DNA of 61,859 bases, from positions 1-61,859 of the forward strand of contig NW_026570523.1 in NCBI RefSeq assembly GCF_019649055.1, read 5' to 3'. Source of the DNA: Paramacrobiotus metropolitanus. Its lineage: Eukaryota; Tardigrada; Eutardigrada; Parachela; Macrobiotidae. Each line of letters opens with the position of its first letter. Positions within the stretch are counted from its first letter, which is position 1. The position numbers and the translations under genes are program-made. Below, piece by piece: positions 1-10,523 of the stretch. Below the pieces are notes generated by a model. That model ran no database searches, was not told the DNA's origin, and worked only from the letters and a program-made list of their open reading frames with translations.

Positions 1-169
1 TTAAATTCTTGTGGAAATTCCGTACACTCGAACGGCAGACAGAGTTGGGCGTTTGCGGGAAGAACAGGTCGACGGCGCGGCGGCATACACGAGATCGAAG
101 GTGCAGGTGATGACCTCACCGGTTCGAGTCTCCGGTATCCCCACTTCCGCCCGACTGCCCCCAAACAAT

Positions 170-1082
170 CTATCCGGTCCGATAGGGATTCAGTGTCACA
201 GGTGGCCCGGAGTGGCGAATGTAGCGGGTGTAACAGTTGCTCCGCCAGCGTCCGGCCAGTTGAATGGCGTGGTCAGGCACGTTATTGGCGGCGGCCGTCG
301 TTGCCGCGCCGATACGAAAACTGTGTGTGTTGAACCGTTCTCTCTCGGGGTGATTCTTGAGGAGGAGGCTGAGGCATTTCTCCACATCTGCCCTCGTGAC
401 GTACTTGCCATCTTCGCGCTGCAACAGCGGCTGCTCGTTCGCAGGCTCGGAAACGCGAGCACGGTAATTCCGGTATGCCTGCACGGGACAGACTGAACGC
501 CCAGTCGCCGTCAGCGCTACAGAACTACCTTCCCCGTCTGGTCCGTCTTTGTGACCTTCAGCTGCACCGTTAGGCGGTGGCCAGCATCCATTACGTCCCC
601 CATAACAAAATCCGCTTTGGGTCAAAACGGTTGGCGGCGGCTGCTGTTATTTCTCCAATACGGAAGAAGCCGAAGAACAGGAATGTGAACGTCGTCCAGT
701 ACAGGAGCTGTTCGTACTCTGATATGCCGGCCGCTCTTAAGGCGTCTTTCAAATATCGCATGTGCGACAGTGTCACCGGAAGTCGCCGATCTTTCTGTGG
801 CGCTGCTAACCGGCGGTAGCCTTCAAGAGCGCGGTAAACGATGTCGTTGTCTGTGGGATTAACTGCGTTCACTTCACGGTGATGATTCCGGATGCCGGCG
901 AGGTAAACCGTGGCCGTCCGATAGCATTTACCATCTGCATATAGTTTCGCTACAAATTCCGCAACAGTTCCCGGCGTAGCCGCTGGGGATGGCTGCGATT
1001 TAGCCGCACAGTACTGTTTGAACTGGTTGAAGGCAGTGTTGTACGTTGCCCGAGTAGACTCAGCGATATGAGCCTGCAGCAA
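170..1082 (-). pseudogene. DIRS-type tyrosine recombinase, frameshifted
   Basis: Two overlapping minus-strand pieces form one tyrosine recombinase. The first (1082-591) has the N-terminal helical SAM-like domain and ends in box A, GFFRIGE, whose Arg is the first catalytic residue. The second (625-170) has box B, HSFRIGAA, followed by AGRWRSNCYTRYIRH with the nucleophile Tyr candidate in CYTRY. The family integrates circular cDNA at short homologies without staggered target duplication. The frame changes near 600, between box A and box B, so no single reading frame encodes the enzyme. The start overlaps the RNase H frame by 23 bases, as is common in these elements. Confidence 0.85.
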
Positions 1083-1737
1083 TTCGTTCAGCTCTGGGGT
1101 TGCAGAAGGCTGCCTTGAGGTCCGGGAAGATGTCGGGACAGTCCACCGGCAGTTGCTCCGCCTGTGGCGCTAACCGACGGAAACGCCTTTGCTGGAAACG
1201 AGAGAGCGCATCAGCTATTTCATTGTTAATTCCGGCAATGTGTTTAAGCGTTAACGTCATGCCAGCGACCGCCGCGGCTTTAACCAGGCGACGCATAATA
1301 TCTAACACCCTGCGGTTTACTGATCTGAGACTCTCCCATGCATGCATGGCGCCAGCATTGTCGCAGTGGAAGACAACTTTCATGCCCGCTAGCTTCCTTC
1401 CCCAGACGATCACGCAGAGCAGTATCGGCACCATCTCGAGATATTCAATGCAGGGCTGCAGTTCAGTTATCCACGGTGGCCAGTGGAGCTGAAACCACGC
1501 CCCCTGACAGTAAGCGCCGAGGCCATGCGTTGCTGAGGCGTCCGTGTACAGGTGCAGCACATCCGACCGCGTCCAGTCCGGCTGTAAAAAGCATGCAGTG
1601 CCGTTCCATGTCGGCAGGAACTCACGCCACCAGTCCAGATCCTTGTGGAAATCGGAGTTTAGTGGGATCATTTTTTTGTTCCGGTGAGTCGATAACAACA
1701 TGATCATGCGGCGAGTAAAAAGTCGACTTGCTGGCAC
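1060..1737 (-). pseudogene. DIRS RNase H domain
   Basis: A 225-codon open stretch carries the DIRS-type RNase H. LYTDASATHGLGAY holds the first catalytic Asp, IEYLEMVPIL the Glu region, FHCDNAGAM the second Asp, and HIAGINNEIADALSR the end motif typical of retroelement RNase H. It removes the RNA strand of the RNA:DNA hybrid during reverse transcription. It continues the RT that lies upstream in another frame: the palm-to-connection motif around residues 1-12 (PASRLFTRRM) belongs to the same protein, so a frameshift lies near 1780. It is open from one end to the other, but no intact protein can be made from the locus. Confidence 0.8.
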
Positions 1738-2250
1738 GCACTTCGATGCAAACTGCAGGACTCCCAGCAGACTTTGAAGCTGTTGCCGGGTGCAGAAACG
1801 CTGAGATGACCATTCTTCAAGAGCCGCTTGTATCTGATTCTGCTTTCCGGTTGGAAGACTGAGGTTTGTTTCACAGAGTCGATCAGGATGCCCAAGAATA
1901 TCAGCTGAGTAGCGGGTCCTTCAGTCTTGTCTTCCGCCAAAGGGACTAGCTCACTGCATATTTGGGACATGGTTTTCATGAACGTGCTGCAGTCGACGCT
2001 ACCGGGCTTACCAGCAAAGTAATCATCCACGTAGTGAAGCATTGAGTTGAGACCGCCTCCTGCGCACTGCCCAGTCGATAACCTTGGCGAACTGCTCAAA
2101 TATGTAAGGTGATGATCGCAGCCCGAACGGAAGTACCACGTCGAAGTAGTACAAACCGTTCCAGCGATACCCGAGCAGGTTCCAAAGGTCACGCCGGACC
2201 GGGATGAGGCGAAAGCACGGAAGCAAAAAGACGGGAATAACTTTGACCAA
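1704..2250 (-). pseudogene. DIRS reverse transcriptase, N-terminus missing
   Basis: Two overlapping frames (2250-2023 and 2192-1704) together give the RT palm. The first contains FRLIPVRRD, a tract ending YYFDVVLPFGLRSSPYIFE (motif B region) and FAKVIDW. The second contains LHYVDDYFAG, whose YVDD is the catalytic motif C, then FLGILID (motif D/E region). A frameshift near 2060 separates them. The conserved motif A lies at the extreme edge and is partly lost, and the finger domain is absent. The neighbouring sequence beyond 2250 is unrelated. Confidence 0.75.
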
Positions 2251-2544
2251 GCGCGACTTGGAATTCTTAGAGTGGATGGTACGAACAGAATGGTATACTC
2301 CAGATTTGGAAGAATCTGATTATACCTATAGACTGAATAAGAATTTGGAGATCAAGTTAAATCCTGTAGCATCCATGCATACACCGTCAGTTGAGTGCAG
2401 ACAGCAAGATCGCCAAATCAAGTTGTGTGTGTTCACAATCATACAGTTGAGCAGGATGGCAGGATGGCAGATGTGTGCCTGCTTTTGTTGTTTTCTATCC
2501 ACCTACGAAAGGCTACAGCGATAAACGACAAACAAACTCTGAAA

Positions 2545-3137
2545 ATGGACATGTCAGACGTGAATAACCGCTGCAACAGCTTTGTAAACTGGCTATGTGT
2601 ATTGAGTACTCCATAGCACGAATGGTGTTCGATGGATTCTTTTACAAGGGAGTGTACGACGAAATTCAGTGTTTGTATTGCGGCCATGTTATGGGAGATT
2701 GGCCAAATTCTCGGTATAAGCCTTTCTATCGGCATCTGTTTGAACGTCCGGATTGTCCTAACTCACAAGCAATGGCTGCTGGCAAGGATGAATCCGGATC
2801 GCAACATGATTTGGTTTTCGCTGCGCCAGAAATGCAAGAATACAAGACACGTTTTGCCAGTTATGCCGAATGGCCTGTAAGCAAGCAGCAGCATCCAAGA
2901 GATATGGCACACGCTGGATTCTTCTATGAAGGAAATGGTGATTGCGTTCGTTGTTTTCACTGCGGCGGACGCATTCACAACTGGGAAGCAATTGATGTAC
3001 CGTGGGAGGAACATGCGCGTTGGTATCCAGAATGCCCGTACCTTACGGAGACGAAAGGAGCGGCTTTCATTGTGGAAACGCAAAAGAAATACGAAAAATC
3101 TGTGGTGTCTTGTTGTCCTTGTAGCACTGATGTGTAA
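2545..3137 (+). CDS. BIR-domain (inhibitor-of-apoptosis type) protein, two BIRs, no RING
   Basis: The open frame from 2595 (180 codons) has two BIR zinc folds. BIR1 has CLYC plus HLFERPDC (CX2C ... HX6C). BIR2 runs from RFASYAEWP through AGFFYEGNGDCVRCFHCGG to HARWYPEC, with all four Zn ligands. BIR proteins bind caspases or IAP antagonists, or act in cytokinesis. The N-terminal strand of BIR1 (NRCNSFVNW) lies in the neighbouring +1 frame from the ATG at 2545 and meets the main frame near 2614, where that frame has a TAG. I therefore call the full domain from 2545 with an apparent 1-2 base frameshift (mutation, error or cryptic splice). There is no RING or CARD after BIR2, so it resembles small two-BIR IAPs or a truncated copy. 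It sits beside a dead DIRS element and may be a retained fragment. Confidence 0.75.
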
Positions 3138-3244
3138 TACTGACATTTTCTGTGCATGACTTCTGCTATTTCGATTTACCTACAGATATCAGTGGAGTGC
3201 TGTTTTTAACGATTTGCTAATCTCTGAATGTTGTTTTCTGAGTG

Positions 3245-3250
3245 AATAAA
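3245..3250 (+). terminator. AATAAA polyadenylation signal
   Basis: AATAAA lies 108 bases after the stop of the BIR protein, followed by an A-run and a GT-rich stretch. This fits the 3' end of that transcript. Confidence 0.5.
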
Positions 3251-3295
3251 AAAAGGGTGGGGAAAATCAAACAAAAGAAAGGGGCTTATCATAGA

Positions 3296-3600
3296 CAGTG
3301 TACGTACGCCATTGTACACGGCCAGTACGCTATTGTACACCCTAGAATATAAGGGGGCGGTACTTGGTTCAAATTGACCAATACGCTATTATACACAGTA
3401 CATGGACTTGACGCTATTGTACACAGTACATGGCCTGTACGCTGTTCGTACACACCATCAGACCAAACTGATTTGTACGCTATTTGTATATACAGTACAG
3501 TGTACAGACCATATTCCGCTATTTGTATACCCTAGACTATAGGGGGCGGTACTCAGGCTAAACCGACCAATAGGAGAGCCCGCTATTTGTACTACCATCA
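3296..3600. repeat. Degenerate repeat cluster built on GCTATTGTACAC
   Basis: About eight copies of (a/c)cGCTATTgTACAC-like sequence occur near 3307, 3327, 3384, 3411, 3437, 3477, 3516 and 3579. A longer direct repeat, ccctaga-tata-gggggcggtact, occurs at about 3339-3366 and 3530-3553. Many units hold GTAC palindromes. The cluster lies just downstream of the BIR gene. It does not resemble any element end that I recognise. Confidence 0.6.
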
Positions 3601-5640
3601 ACCGCTGTGTTTACTACTTCTCTTCTTGCATGGCACACATATGCGGTTGTTACATCCTTGTAGCGTCTGTTAGGACAGCGCAACTAGGTAGCTTCTGATA
3701 GCTTCGCTGTTCTCTCGTCACTGAATGAGGACAGCGCGCACAAAAGAAGCAGATCCGGTTTACGACAAGATGCCCCGATTTTATTTTTTCCTCTTGTCTA
3801 CTGATTGTGTACCAGTGTAATGTTTATATATTAAAAGAATAAGACTTTCAGAATTCCATTTCCATACAGTTCGCCAGGACTCTACACTGAACCAAACTTC
3901 GATAGCTATATACCATTTGATAGCCCTAAGTTTCTATAATTGCCATCAAAAGTCCGTTTTCAAAGCAAGAAAACGGTTTATAACAAAAGTTTAAAAAACC
4001 TTACATGCAAAGTCTATGGGAGAAGTGGGGAACGCACCACTGCAAAACGATCCCCCCACCATTGCCAGCAGAACAAGACATCTTTTGATGAATCAGCTAA
4101 AACGTTACCATGGATGAAATTTTAAGCCCTACATATTAGTCGAACGCCCTGAATTTATAGATTTCACCTCTAAAGCATGGTCATAGAGGAATATCAAGAT
4201 CTGATAAGAAAGTGGAAGTCTCAGTGCAAAAATTTGGGGAACAGTCGGGGTTCTCATTTCCGAACTCAATTTTTCAGGTAGCCGCCCTACACAGAGCGGG
4301 TGATCGGTTTTAAAGTTGCTGCGCTCCTTTGGGCGGGTACGATATCTCGCTACGGTACATCAGCTCCACCACACGAACTGGCTTTTATAATCACTTTTGT
4401 TTCCGAAATTTTTTAGTACGTTTGAGGCTTTGAGCAGAATAAAATAAAAATGGCAAATACAGAGTACTAAAATTTTAAATCGTCAAATCCTGTAACAGCC
4501 CAATTTGCGCTATTTTCAGCGTTTTGATTTCACGGGAAAAAGCAGTTCGAGATTAGAGTAAGTAGTTTATGCCTTTATGGTGTGTTTACCCAGCATGCCA
4601 CAGGGAGCATGCACTGCCACTACCCCACAGAGTAGATTATCGAAAACTGAAGCTTTAACAACCATTAGGGAAACCTGCATATTATTTAAAACCGTCTTTC
4701 GTTTAGCAGAATACATGGATTAAATTACATACTAATTAGCGTGGCCAACGGCGTTGAATGGATAGCTGCAGTTAACATGGGCCGAATGTTACATTCGCTA
4801 GAAGGTTTTGTGAAGCTCCAAGTATTTTATCAGTTTGTAATATTAACGAGCCGCAAAAGGCGCCGAGCTGTGGCAGGAGCGAAGCCCGCGGAGTAACAAG
4901 TTAGGCAACCGAGACAATTTGAGTACAACTATAGTATTTGACTTTGAAGGGAAATTTTTACAAAAATTTGACATTTTAATTAGAATTGAAATTTGGCAAA
5001 TAAGTTAATAAGTGCTTAGCTACTTTAGCCTACTTAGTAGTAATTTCGCTGGTGTGTTTTCTTCATACAAAGCATTGTGGAGAAATATTATTATGTACGT
5101 ATTAAAAAGCCTATTGATAAGAGTATCGACAAGGGCACCAGCGGTGTTTGACTGAGTCAAATTAATCGTAAATTATAAGGAAGGCTGATATCTGAAAATC
5201 GTACAATGCTTGGAAATAATAAAGTAAAAAAATTGCAAAGCTTTTAATAAGTTCAAAGCTGCTACTTAACAACTGAGTAAAATTCTCTTGATGGATGATC
5301 TGGAAAAAGATGAATTAGTGCTACCGGTAAAGCTCAAACCTGTAGAAAAAAGTGCTGTTTCCCGGGGGAAAAACTTAAATTTTTAACGTTATCTCAAGCT
5401 TCTAACCATAATGTAAGTGCAGCCGACGGGACGGGGAGACATTCACACCGGGTGTAATAGTAAATAGACACTGTACTGCGAATGTAAGTAATACCAGAAG
5501 ATCGCTGTTCAGAAAAATGTTACGTTTCGCACAAAAAAAGTTATGGAAATACAGATACGTAGATATACGGCATATATGTACGGTAATGTACCTGTCTTTT
5601 TGAGTTTTGAATTAATTTATGATTTAACCATCGCTGCCAC
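3601..5640. other. Gene-free stretch
   Basis: Both strands are closed in all frames apart from tiny ORFs without recognisable domains. The DNA is AT-rich with scattered short GC-rich pieces (for example 4850-4900). Because a Helitron 3' tip follows at 5641-5671, part of this stretch may be the body of a non-autonomous Helitron, but no 5' end was identified. Confidence 0.5.
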
Positions 5641-5671
5641 ATTCCGCGCAGTTTGCGCGGGGTCTACTAGT
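5641..5671 (+). mobile_element. Helitron 3' terminus
   Basis: A perfect 6 bp hairpin (CCGCGC at 5644-5649, loop AGTTT, GCGCGG at 5655-5660) is followed after six bases by CTAG (5667-5670) and a host T. This is the canonical Helitron 3' end (hairpin, about 6-12 bases, CTRR, then T). The same tip with three differences ends the helicase-bearing Helitron at 55221-55247. Confidence 0.75.
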
Positions 5672-5862
5672 TCTTACATAATTAGATAGTACAACTTCTC
5701 CTGCTTATGTGTGATAGCATTCATATTTTTTGCATCAGTGATACCGGAACAGCAACAAGTTTTGCAAGTGTACCAAAAGTTTGGGTCACCCCGACCCAAC
5801 GTGGTTTGCGCACTTAGCCCAACGTTCTTTTGAAACCGGAACGGTAAAAATGGATATGCTAA

Positions 5863-5920
5863 CATTGGTGGAGGTAAATTACATTTGGGTAACCTTTACG
5901 CGAAGGGTACCGGGTACAAA
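5863..5920 (+). repeat. Harbinger left terminal inverted repeat
   Basis: Reads from CATTGGTGGAGGTAAATTAC through gggtaacc and cgcgaagggta. It matches the reverse complement of 23990-24050 over roughly 50 bases with a few mismatches. It lies 18 kb from its partner and immediately left of the LTR-element insertion. Confidence 0.75.
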
Positions 5921-5951
5921 ATGAATATTTTTTCGATAAGGAAAACAGATA

Positions 5952-6088
5952 TGACACAGAAGCAGGGAGCAAAAATGGGAGCAAATACCTTTCCTTTATT
6001 GTGCAACAATAAAGCAACCAACAAAAACCAACAGAAAACCAATGCGGAAAAGCTGTGGAAAGTGGCTGTCAGCGAGCGGTCTCTGACA
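5952..6088 (-). repeat. Element 1 3' LTR, internally deleted
   Basis: Bases 5952-6076 align without gaps to 20006-20130, and 6077-6088 (CGGTCTCTGACA) align to 20371-20382. The left copy lacks the 240 bases present at 20131-20370. The deletion lies between gcgag and gtgag, a short direct repeat. Shared similarity extends a few bases outward (CAGATA), so the exact edge is uncertain. Confidence 0.7.
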
Positions 6089-8433
6089 TGCCTCTGGGCG
6101 GGAGTGGGAGCTCCTGCGAGCACCTTCCGACTCTGCCCCTGGCCAACCCGGTAGGGTGCCAGGATCCAATACCCGGTAGGGCCGGATGCCACTTTGTCTC
6201 TTGCCCGGTAGGGCCGCTGTCTCCAGACCCGCGGTGCATGCACTGAACGGCCGAAATCTGGAGGGCACTTTGTGTGCTGGAGGTTCCAGTGTGGTGGTTG
6301 GTGAGGCTTCTTCGGTCGATGAAGTACAAAAATAAAGTTTATAAGGCTCAAGTGAAACATCGTAGTAAAAAAGGTCACAATTCCAATTGAGAATTAAAGA
6401 AAGTAAGATCATAAGTAAGAGATCCCAAAGCCAATTCCTTTGGTTAGTAGGCTAAATGAGAACATCAATTTCTTTGGTTAATAAGTCTAGAAAAACCAGG
6501 TTTGGTTAAAAAACTAGACAAAATAGCTTATTCCGACTAGGCTTTCCACAGGGCAGGTTCTGCACGCACGGGTCCTAGTCAACGGTCCGCATAATCCGTT
6601 AGGATTGATCTGGTCTTGTGGATCCGGGGCGTCGGTTCCCAGAGATGTCCACAGTGTCCAGTGCAGTAATTTCAGCTGTGCGGAATATGGAAGGCACCGT
6701 TGCTTTCGCAAGGACAGTTTGTCCCCTTCCTTGTATGATGGACCTGACCGGGTTGGGTGGTCCGTGAGAGGTCCATAGGTAAGGCCTCTGGGCAGGAGCG
6801 GTACTCCTGCAGTGGGATGGACCAAAATGATGCAATGGGCCAGTCCCGTTAGGGTGGTCCATACTTTGGTCTGACATGCCTCTGTTGGACCGGACCCGTT
6901 AGGGTGGTCGATGCTCTGGCGGCAATTGGATTCCTGTCGGATTCCTTCCGAATGGCCAGAATGTGGTGATGGACCAATCCCGTTTGGGTGGTCCACTCAC
7001 TTTAACTGATTTGGCCCTGCATGCCGATTTGATCATGCGGGTCGGGCCAAAACCTGCTAAGTTCGAGTGCACCCCGGTTGGGTCATGCATCTCGGGCCAA
7101 AAATCTTCCAAGTCCAAGAGGACCATAATGGGAAATTTTCTAAGTCCCATGACCGGAGTGGTGTAATGGACCAAACTCGTTAGGGCGGTCCAAACTCGGT
7201 CTCTGACATGCCTTAGGCGGGGTGTGGAGTTCCTGTGCGTCTTTGGCGGTTGCAGGACGTGAAAGTCCTGTATGGCCGGCTTTGTCTCTCCGTTGTGGAC
7301 TCAGTCGTTTTTCGGCAGGCCACACCGTTTGGCGGGCCAAAATGGACTTAGTCGTTTCTCGACGGTCCACGGTGGATGGCGGGCCATAATGGCGCACCAA
7401 GGTAATTGGCGGGCCAAAATGGGCTTGGTCGCTTTTTCAGTGGGCCTCGCCGTTTGGCGGGCCAAAATGGACTTCGTCGCTTTTTTCGACGGTCCAGAGT
7501 TGATGGCAGGCCAAAATGGACTTAGTCGTTTTTTTGGCGGTCCAAGGTAAATGGCGGGCCATCACGGCGCGCCAAGGTAATTGGTGGGCCAAAGTTGCAG
7601 ATTCGTTGAATCTGGTCCGTCTCACTGGCCGTGGGCCATGAGTTAACTACCATGTCAGATATGCGTTCCTGAGACCGTGACCATAACAAAAATTAATGGC
7701 TTCTGACGAAAACATCAGGTTGGCCTGGCCAAACCCCAAGAATTTAGTTGTGGGCGCCGGTAGGCGGTTACCACGGAGTATCCGGTCTGCTGACTAGGAT
7801 GATTTTCATTTGGCCTCCGGGCGGTGAGTTCTTTAGTTTTGCCTCTGGGCGGTGGTGGTAAGTTGCCTCTGGGCTTCTGCCCCTATCTCTGGGCGTTGCA
7901 TGCAAAGGTGGGCGTACCACAACTTCTATGTGGCTCCCTTTAACTCACTGGTTCCAGTTGCTTAGTATGGCAACTAGACTCGTGAGCCGCTTATGGTCCG
8001 TTAGGCTCATAGCGGGCCTGGTCCAACTTCTATGGGCAAGGACTTGTCCACGGCTTGCCGCAACTTCTATGTAGGCCATGGTTGATCCACGGCTTACCGC
8101 AACTTCTATGCGGGCCGTCGCCACCTTCTGGGCGCTGGATCTTTACCATGCCGGGGAACTTAGCTCGCGCCAAGTTCGGTCCAGTGGACTCCGTCGGATG
8201 GTCTGGGATGGCCAGGCCAAATTCATGGTCCTAGCCTCTACGCCAGAGCCAATCCGGGGAATCCGGTTAAGGTCCAGGGATTTTGGTTCGGTAAGGTAGA
8301 CATTACATGGCCGTAAGCCACGTTTGTTGGGCGAGGGTAACAACCGTTGGATTGTACCCATGCTGGTAGTCAAGTCCGGTTCAGGCCAATGTCGGTCCAG
8401 GTTCAGGGCCGACATGCAGGAATGGCCGTCGGC
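6089..8433 (-). repeat. Element 1 repetitive 3' noncoding domain
   Basis: GC-rich DNA without credible ORFs. It carries several short repeat families: about seven CCGTTAGGGTGGTCC-like motifs between 6590 and 7190; GGCGGGCCAAAATGG units with intervening cttagtcgttt at 7270-7600; and CAACTTCTATG units at about 7930, 8024, 8061 and 8100. The LTR-edge sequence GGTCTCTGACATGCC recurs at 7198, and a shorter form at 6863. The segment 6084-6545 is colinear with 57771-58200 (shared tgcc-ctgggcgggagt, aaaaataaagt, aatgagaacatca, gcttattccgactag). Confidence 0.7.
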
Positions 8434-9288
8434 CTATTCCTGCGCGTCTCCTTGGTCCTGGCGATCGCCGGCCCCTTCTGCGTTCAGTGGGTCGACGACG
8501 GTTTCTTCGTATTCCGCCATTTCCTGCTCGGTCGTGTTTTGTTGACCGGAGGCGCTGGCCGGTTGGACTTCTTGGCTGTGTTGGCCGGCCGGGGACTGGT
8601 TCTGTGAGGATGATGCCGCCGAGAGCTGAGAGCGAAACTTCATTGGAAGTTTCCGAGCGGCCGTTCGGTTAACGAACGACTCGGCTGCGTCATCGTGGTC
8701 CTTCGGTTCACGGTACAGGTAATCCTTGGCGCGGCTCCTGAAGGTATTCAGTGCGCTTTGGATCTTGACTCCTGCCTCGATCTCGTGAATCTGGTTTCCA
8801 AGCAGGGCCACGTGGGTGAGAAGTGGAGGGATGATCTTCCCTTGCCGGTACGCAACTTCACGTTCCCAATGGCTTCGCAAATGGCCTAGTCTGGCCGCGA
8901 AGATACGGATGACTGTATCGTTCTATGTATACATATAGGTCCCCGTTGGGGCCTCTTCGTAATTCTCCGGTCTGCGCGGGATTCGCATTGCGGCCCGTGC
9001 TGCTGTGACCAGGAAGCTGGCGTTCGCGTCCGGTAGGACGAACTGAGCCAGATACTTGACAACGTCCAGCTGGTCATCCCGCATGTGCAGGTCGCACAAG
9101 TCGTTCCAGTCCGGACGTGTGATGGGCTCACCCAACAGGTTAGCATCCGTAGCGCACGATAGTGCGTTACTACGGACGATCGGGTAGCCTTCGCGGTTTG
9201 CGATATGTTCCTCCATACTGAAAGTGTGGGACCAGTCTTTTCGCTGGAACTCCCGTTCGAGTCCAGACGACCTGGATGATGGCGTCAA
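8434..9288 (-). pseudogene. Element 1 helical protein, in-frame TAG
   Basis: Two open pieces (9288-8923 and 8880-8434) lie in the same frame, separated by a single TAG at 8923-8925 (read T-Y-M-Y-T-stop-N-D-T-V). The product would be about 285 residues. It contains CDLHMRDDQLDVVKYLAQF in the first half and a long predicted helix region in the second (VALLGNQIHEIEAGVKIQSA), then a Ser/Gln-rich acidic tail. I do not recognise the family. It could be a capsid-like or other structural helical protein, but no major-homology-type motif is visible. The frame is entered by a frameshift from the ORF at 9829-9170. It is the last coding segment before the 3' noncoding domain. Confidence 0.5.
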
Positions 9289-9829
9289 TCTTGGCCCATT
9301 TGGTCCGTGGGTATGGAATTGCCTTCATAATGTAATTCGTCACCTCCCGATGGGGACGTGGCCGGATATTGACGCCTTGGTCGGCCGCAAACTTGTATGG
9401 GTCGAAGTCCGCTGTAGTAGTGCTGACGTCAGATCGGGCCGGTGGGTCCGATGACGGCGGTGCGGGATCCGTGTCCATTGGGACATGGATGCTGATGTTC
9501 TGAGCCACTGAGCTAACAGTTCGCTCGGGCATCTTATTGGTGTGGGAGACAACCAGGCTTTCATCCTCATTCCGTTTTCCGGGCGAGGTCAGCGTTTGCG
9601 GCTCGCGTTCCTGAGGACGGCCACGGTTCTGGTGGCTGGTCTGGTCCTGGTGTCGGTTGTCGATATAATGGCGCAAGTCGTCTGGCTGCCGCGGTAGCGG
9701 TGCCAATGGCGCTGGCGCGGGCTTTTGAGCACGTGCCGGGTCATACTGACCTTTTAGGGCATCCAGAAGTCCACCTTGCATCTGCTGTTTGGCCACAAGG
9801 TCCACCATCTGGCTATTGATGGTGGCCAT
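9170..9829 (-). pseudogene. Element 1 ORF with disordered linker, frameshifted at its end
   Basis: A 219-codon stretch in the same frame as the Cys-rich ORF upstream, separated from it by a TAG at 9839-9841 (aca TAG gac cag ttt ATG). Residues 1-30 may be helical (VAKQQMQGGLLDALKGQYD). Residues 35-130 are Pro/Gln/Arg-rich and look disordered. Residues 145-195 look folded (PYKFAADQGVNIRPRPHREV, then NYIMKAIPYPRTKWAKIDAI). Real similarity then leaves this frame for the one at 9288-8923, so the last residues are shadow sequence. The function is unknown. Confidence 0.5.
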
Positions 9830-9838
9830 AAACTGGTC

Positions 9839-10420
9839 CTATGTCGCCGAAGTTGACACCCCACGCCCGTCGGGCTGAGGGCCTGGCGATGGCCGGCGTT
9901 GATGGGACTGGTCATGAGTTTTCGGGACGGCCGTTTGACCGCGCCCTGATGAACGGTTGGAACCCGTTTTACGGGACCGAATGCGATCGAAGTCGCGTTC
10001 TGCCTTCTTATCCAGAGCCGTTTGGCTAAGGATTGGCGGTTGTGTTCCTGCGCTGCTCCAGCCGGGTTGTCTGTCGCCGCTACGGTGCATATAGAGATCG
10101 TGGATCTCTATCTGTTCATGATCCCTCAGTAGGGGGATCAGGTGGCGTCCATCGCGGCTGGTCATGTGGCAGTACGCGTCGAAGTTGCCTCTAACCACTC
10201 CCAAGTAGAAGCAGTAGGCTCTGTCGCTTTCATCACGGAAGCCGGGTCGCAAGTGGTATGCGCAGGGGAAAAACTCCCGTCGAGAGTTATCCCTCCGGCC
10301 AGGTAAGTCCAGACTGTTGCGTCTGCAGTCCGTGCATCCCGAATCGTACTTCTGCTGTGGAGTCAGCCCCATTCTCTGTGGTAACAGAAATGAAATATAC
10401 AGAATGCTGGTGAAGTCCAT
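9839..10420 (-). CDS. Element 1 Cys-rich, possibly zinc-binding protein
   Basis: The 193-residue ORF holds CTDCRRN, then FPCAYHL about 20 residues later, a Cys/His spacing that could form a zinc ribbon. It is followed by FYLGVVRGNFDAYCH and later a Lys/Arg-rich tail (KKAERDFDRIRSRKTGSNRS). The region is clearly related to the plus-strand ORFs at 25833-26510: CTDCRRN versus CLDCRRN, VVRGNFDAY versus AIRGNMDIF, QPGW versus APGW, with the same order. Conservation in two divergent copies argues that it is a real protein. The function is unknown; nucleic-acid binding is an inference. It ends at TAG with the next segment in frame, so stop readthrough or decay of a longer protein is possible. Confidence 0.6.
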   Translation of the reverse strand: MDFTSILYISFLLPQRMGLTPQQKYDSGCTDCRRNSLDLPGRRDNSRREFFPCAYHLRPGFRDESDRAYCFYLGVVRGNFDAYCHMTSRDGRHLIPLLRDHEQIEIHDLYMHRSGDRQPGWSSAGTQPPILSQTALDKKAERDFDRIRSRKTGSNRSSGRGQTAVPKTHDQSHQRRPSPGPQPDGRGVSTSAT

Positions 10421-10523
10421 TTTTAGGACTGGTCCCTATGATTATTACGCCCTATAATTTTACGTCCCTATAATTTTTACAACCCGTCCCCCCCAGTATG
10501 CCCTATGCAAGTTCTATGCCGGG

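Larger units (their letters stand above)
1..2250 (-). mobile_element. DIRS-like tyrosine-recombinase retrotransposon, truncated and decayed
   Basis: On the minus strand the order is reverse transcriptase (about 2250-1700), RNase H (1737-1060), then tyrosine recombinase (1082-170). RT/RNase H followed by a tyrosine recombinase instead of a DDE integrase is the DIRS/PAT arrangement. The RT lacks its N-terminal half, with the homology ending abruptly near 2225, so the copy is 5'-truncated. At least three frameshifts (near 600, 1780 and 2060) separate the open pieces, so the copy is dead. Bases 1-169 hold no recognised domain and may be the element's 3' noncoding part. DIRS terminal repeats were not identified. 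Confidence 0.85.

Noticed and set aside
2204-2524. 106-codon ORF before the BIR gene as a first exon
   Set aside because: It starts inside the DIRS RT remnant and shows no domain; no splice link to the BIR frame could be argued.
5896-6412. 160- and 138-codon minus-strand ORFs
   Set aside because: They span the LTR and its edge, and the codon pattern is not shared with the second LTR copy beyond the repeat.
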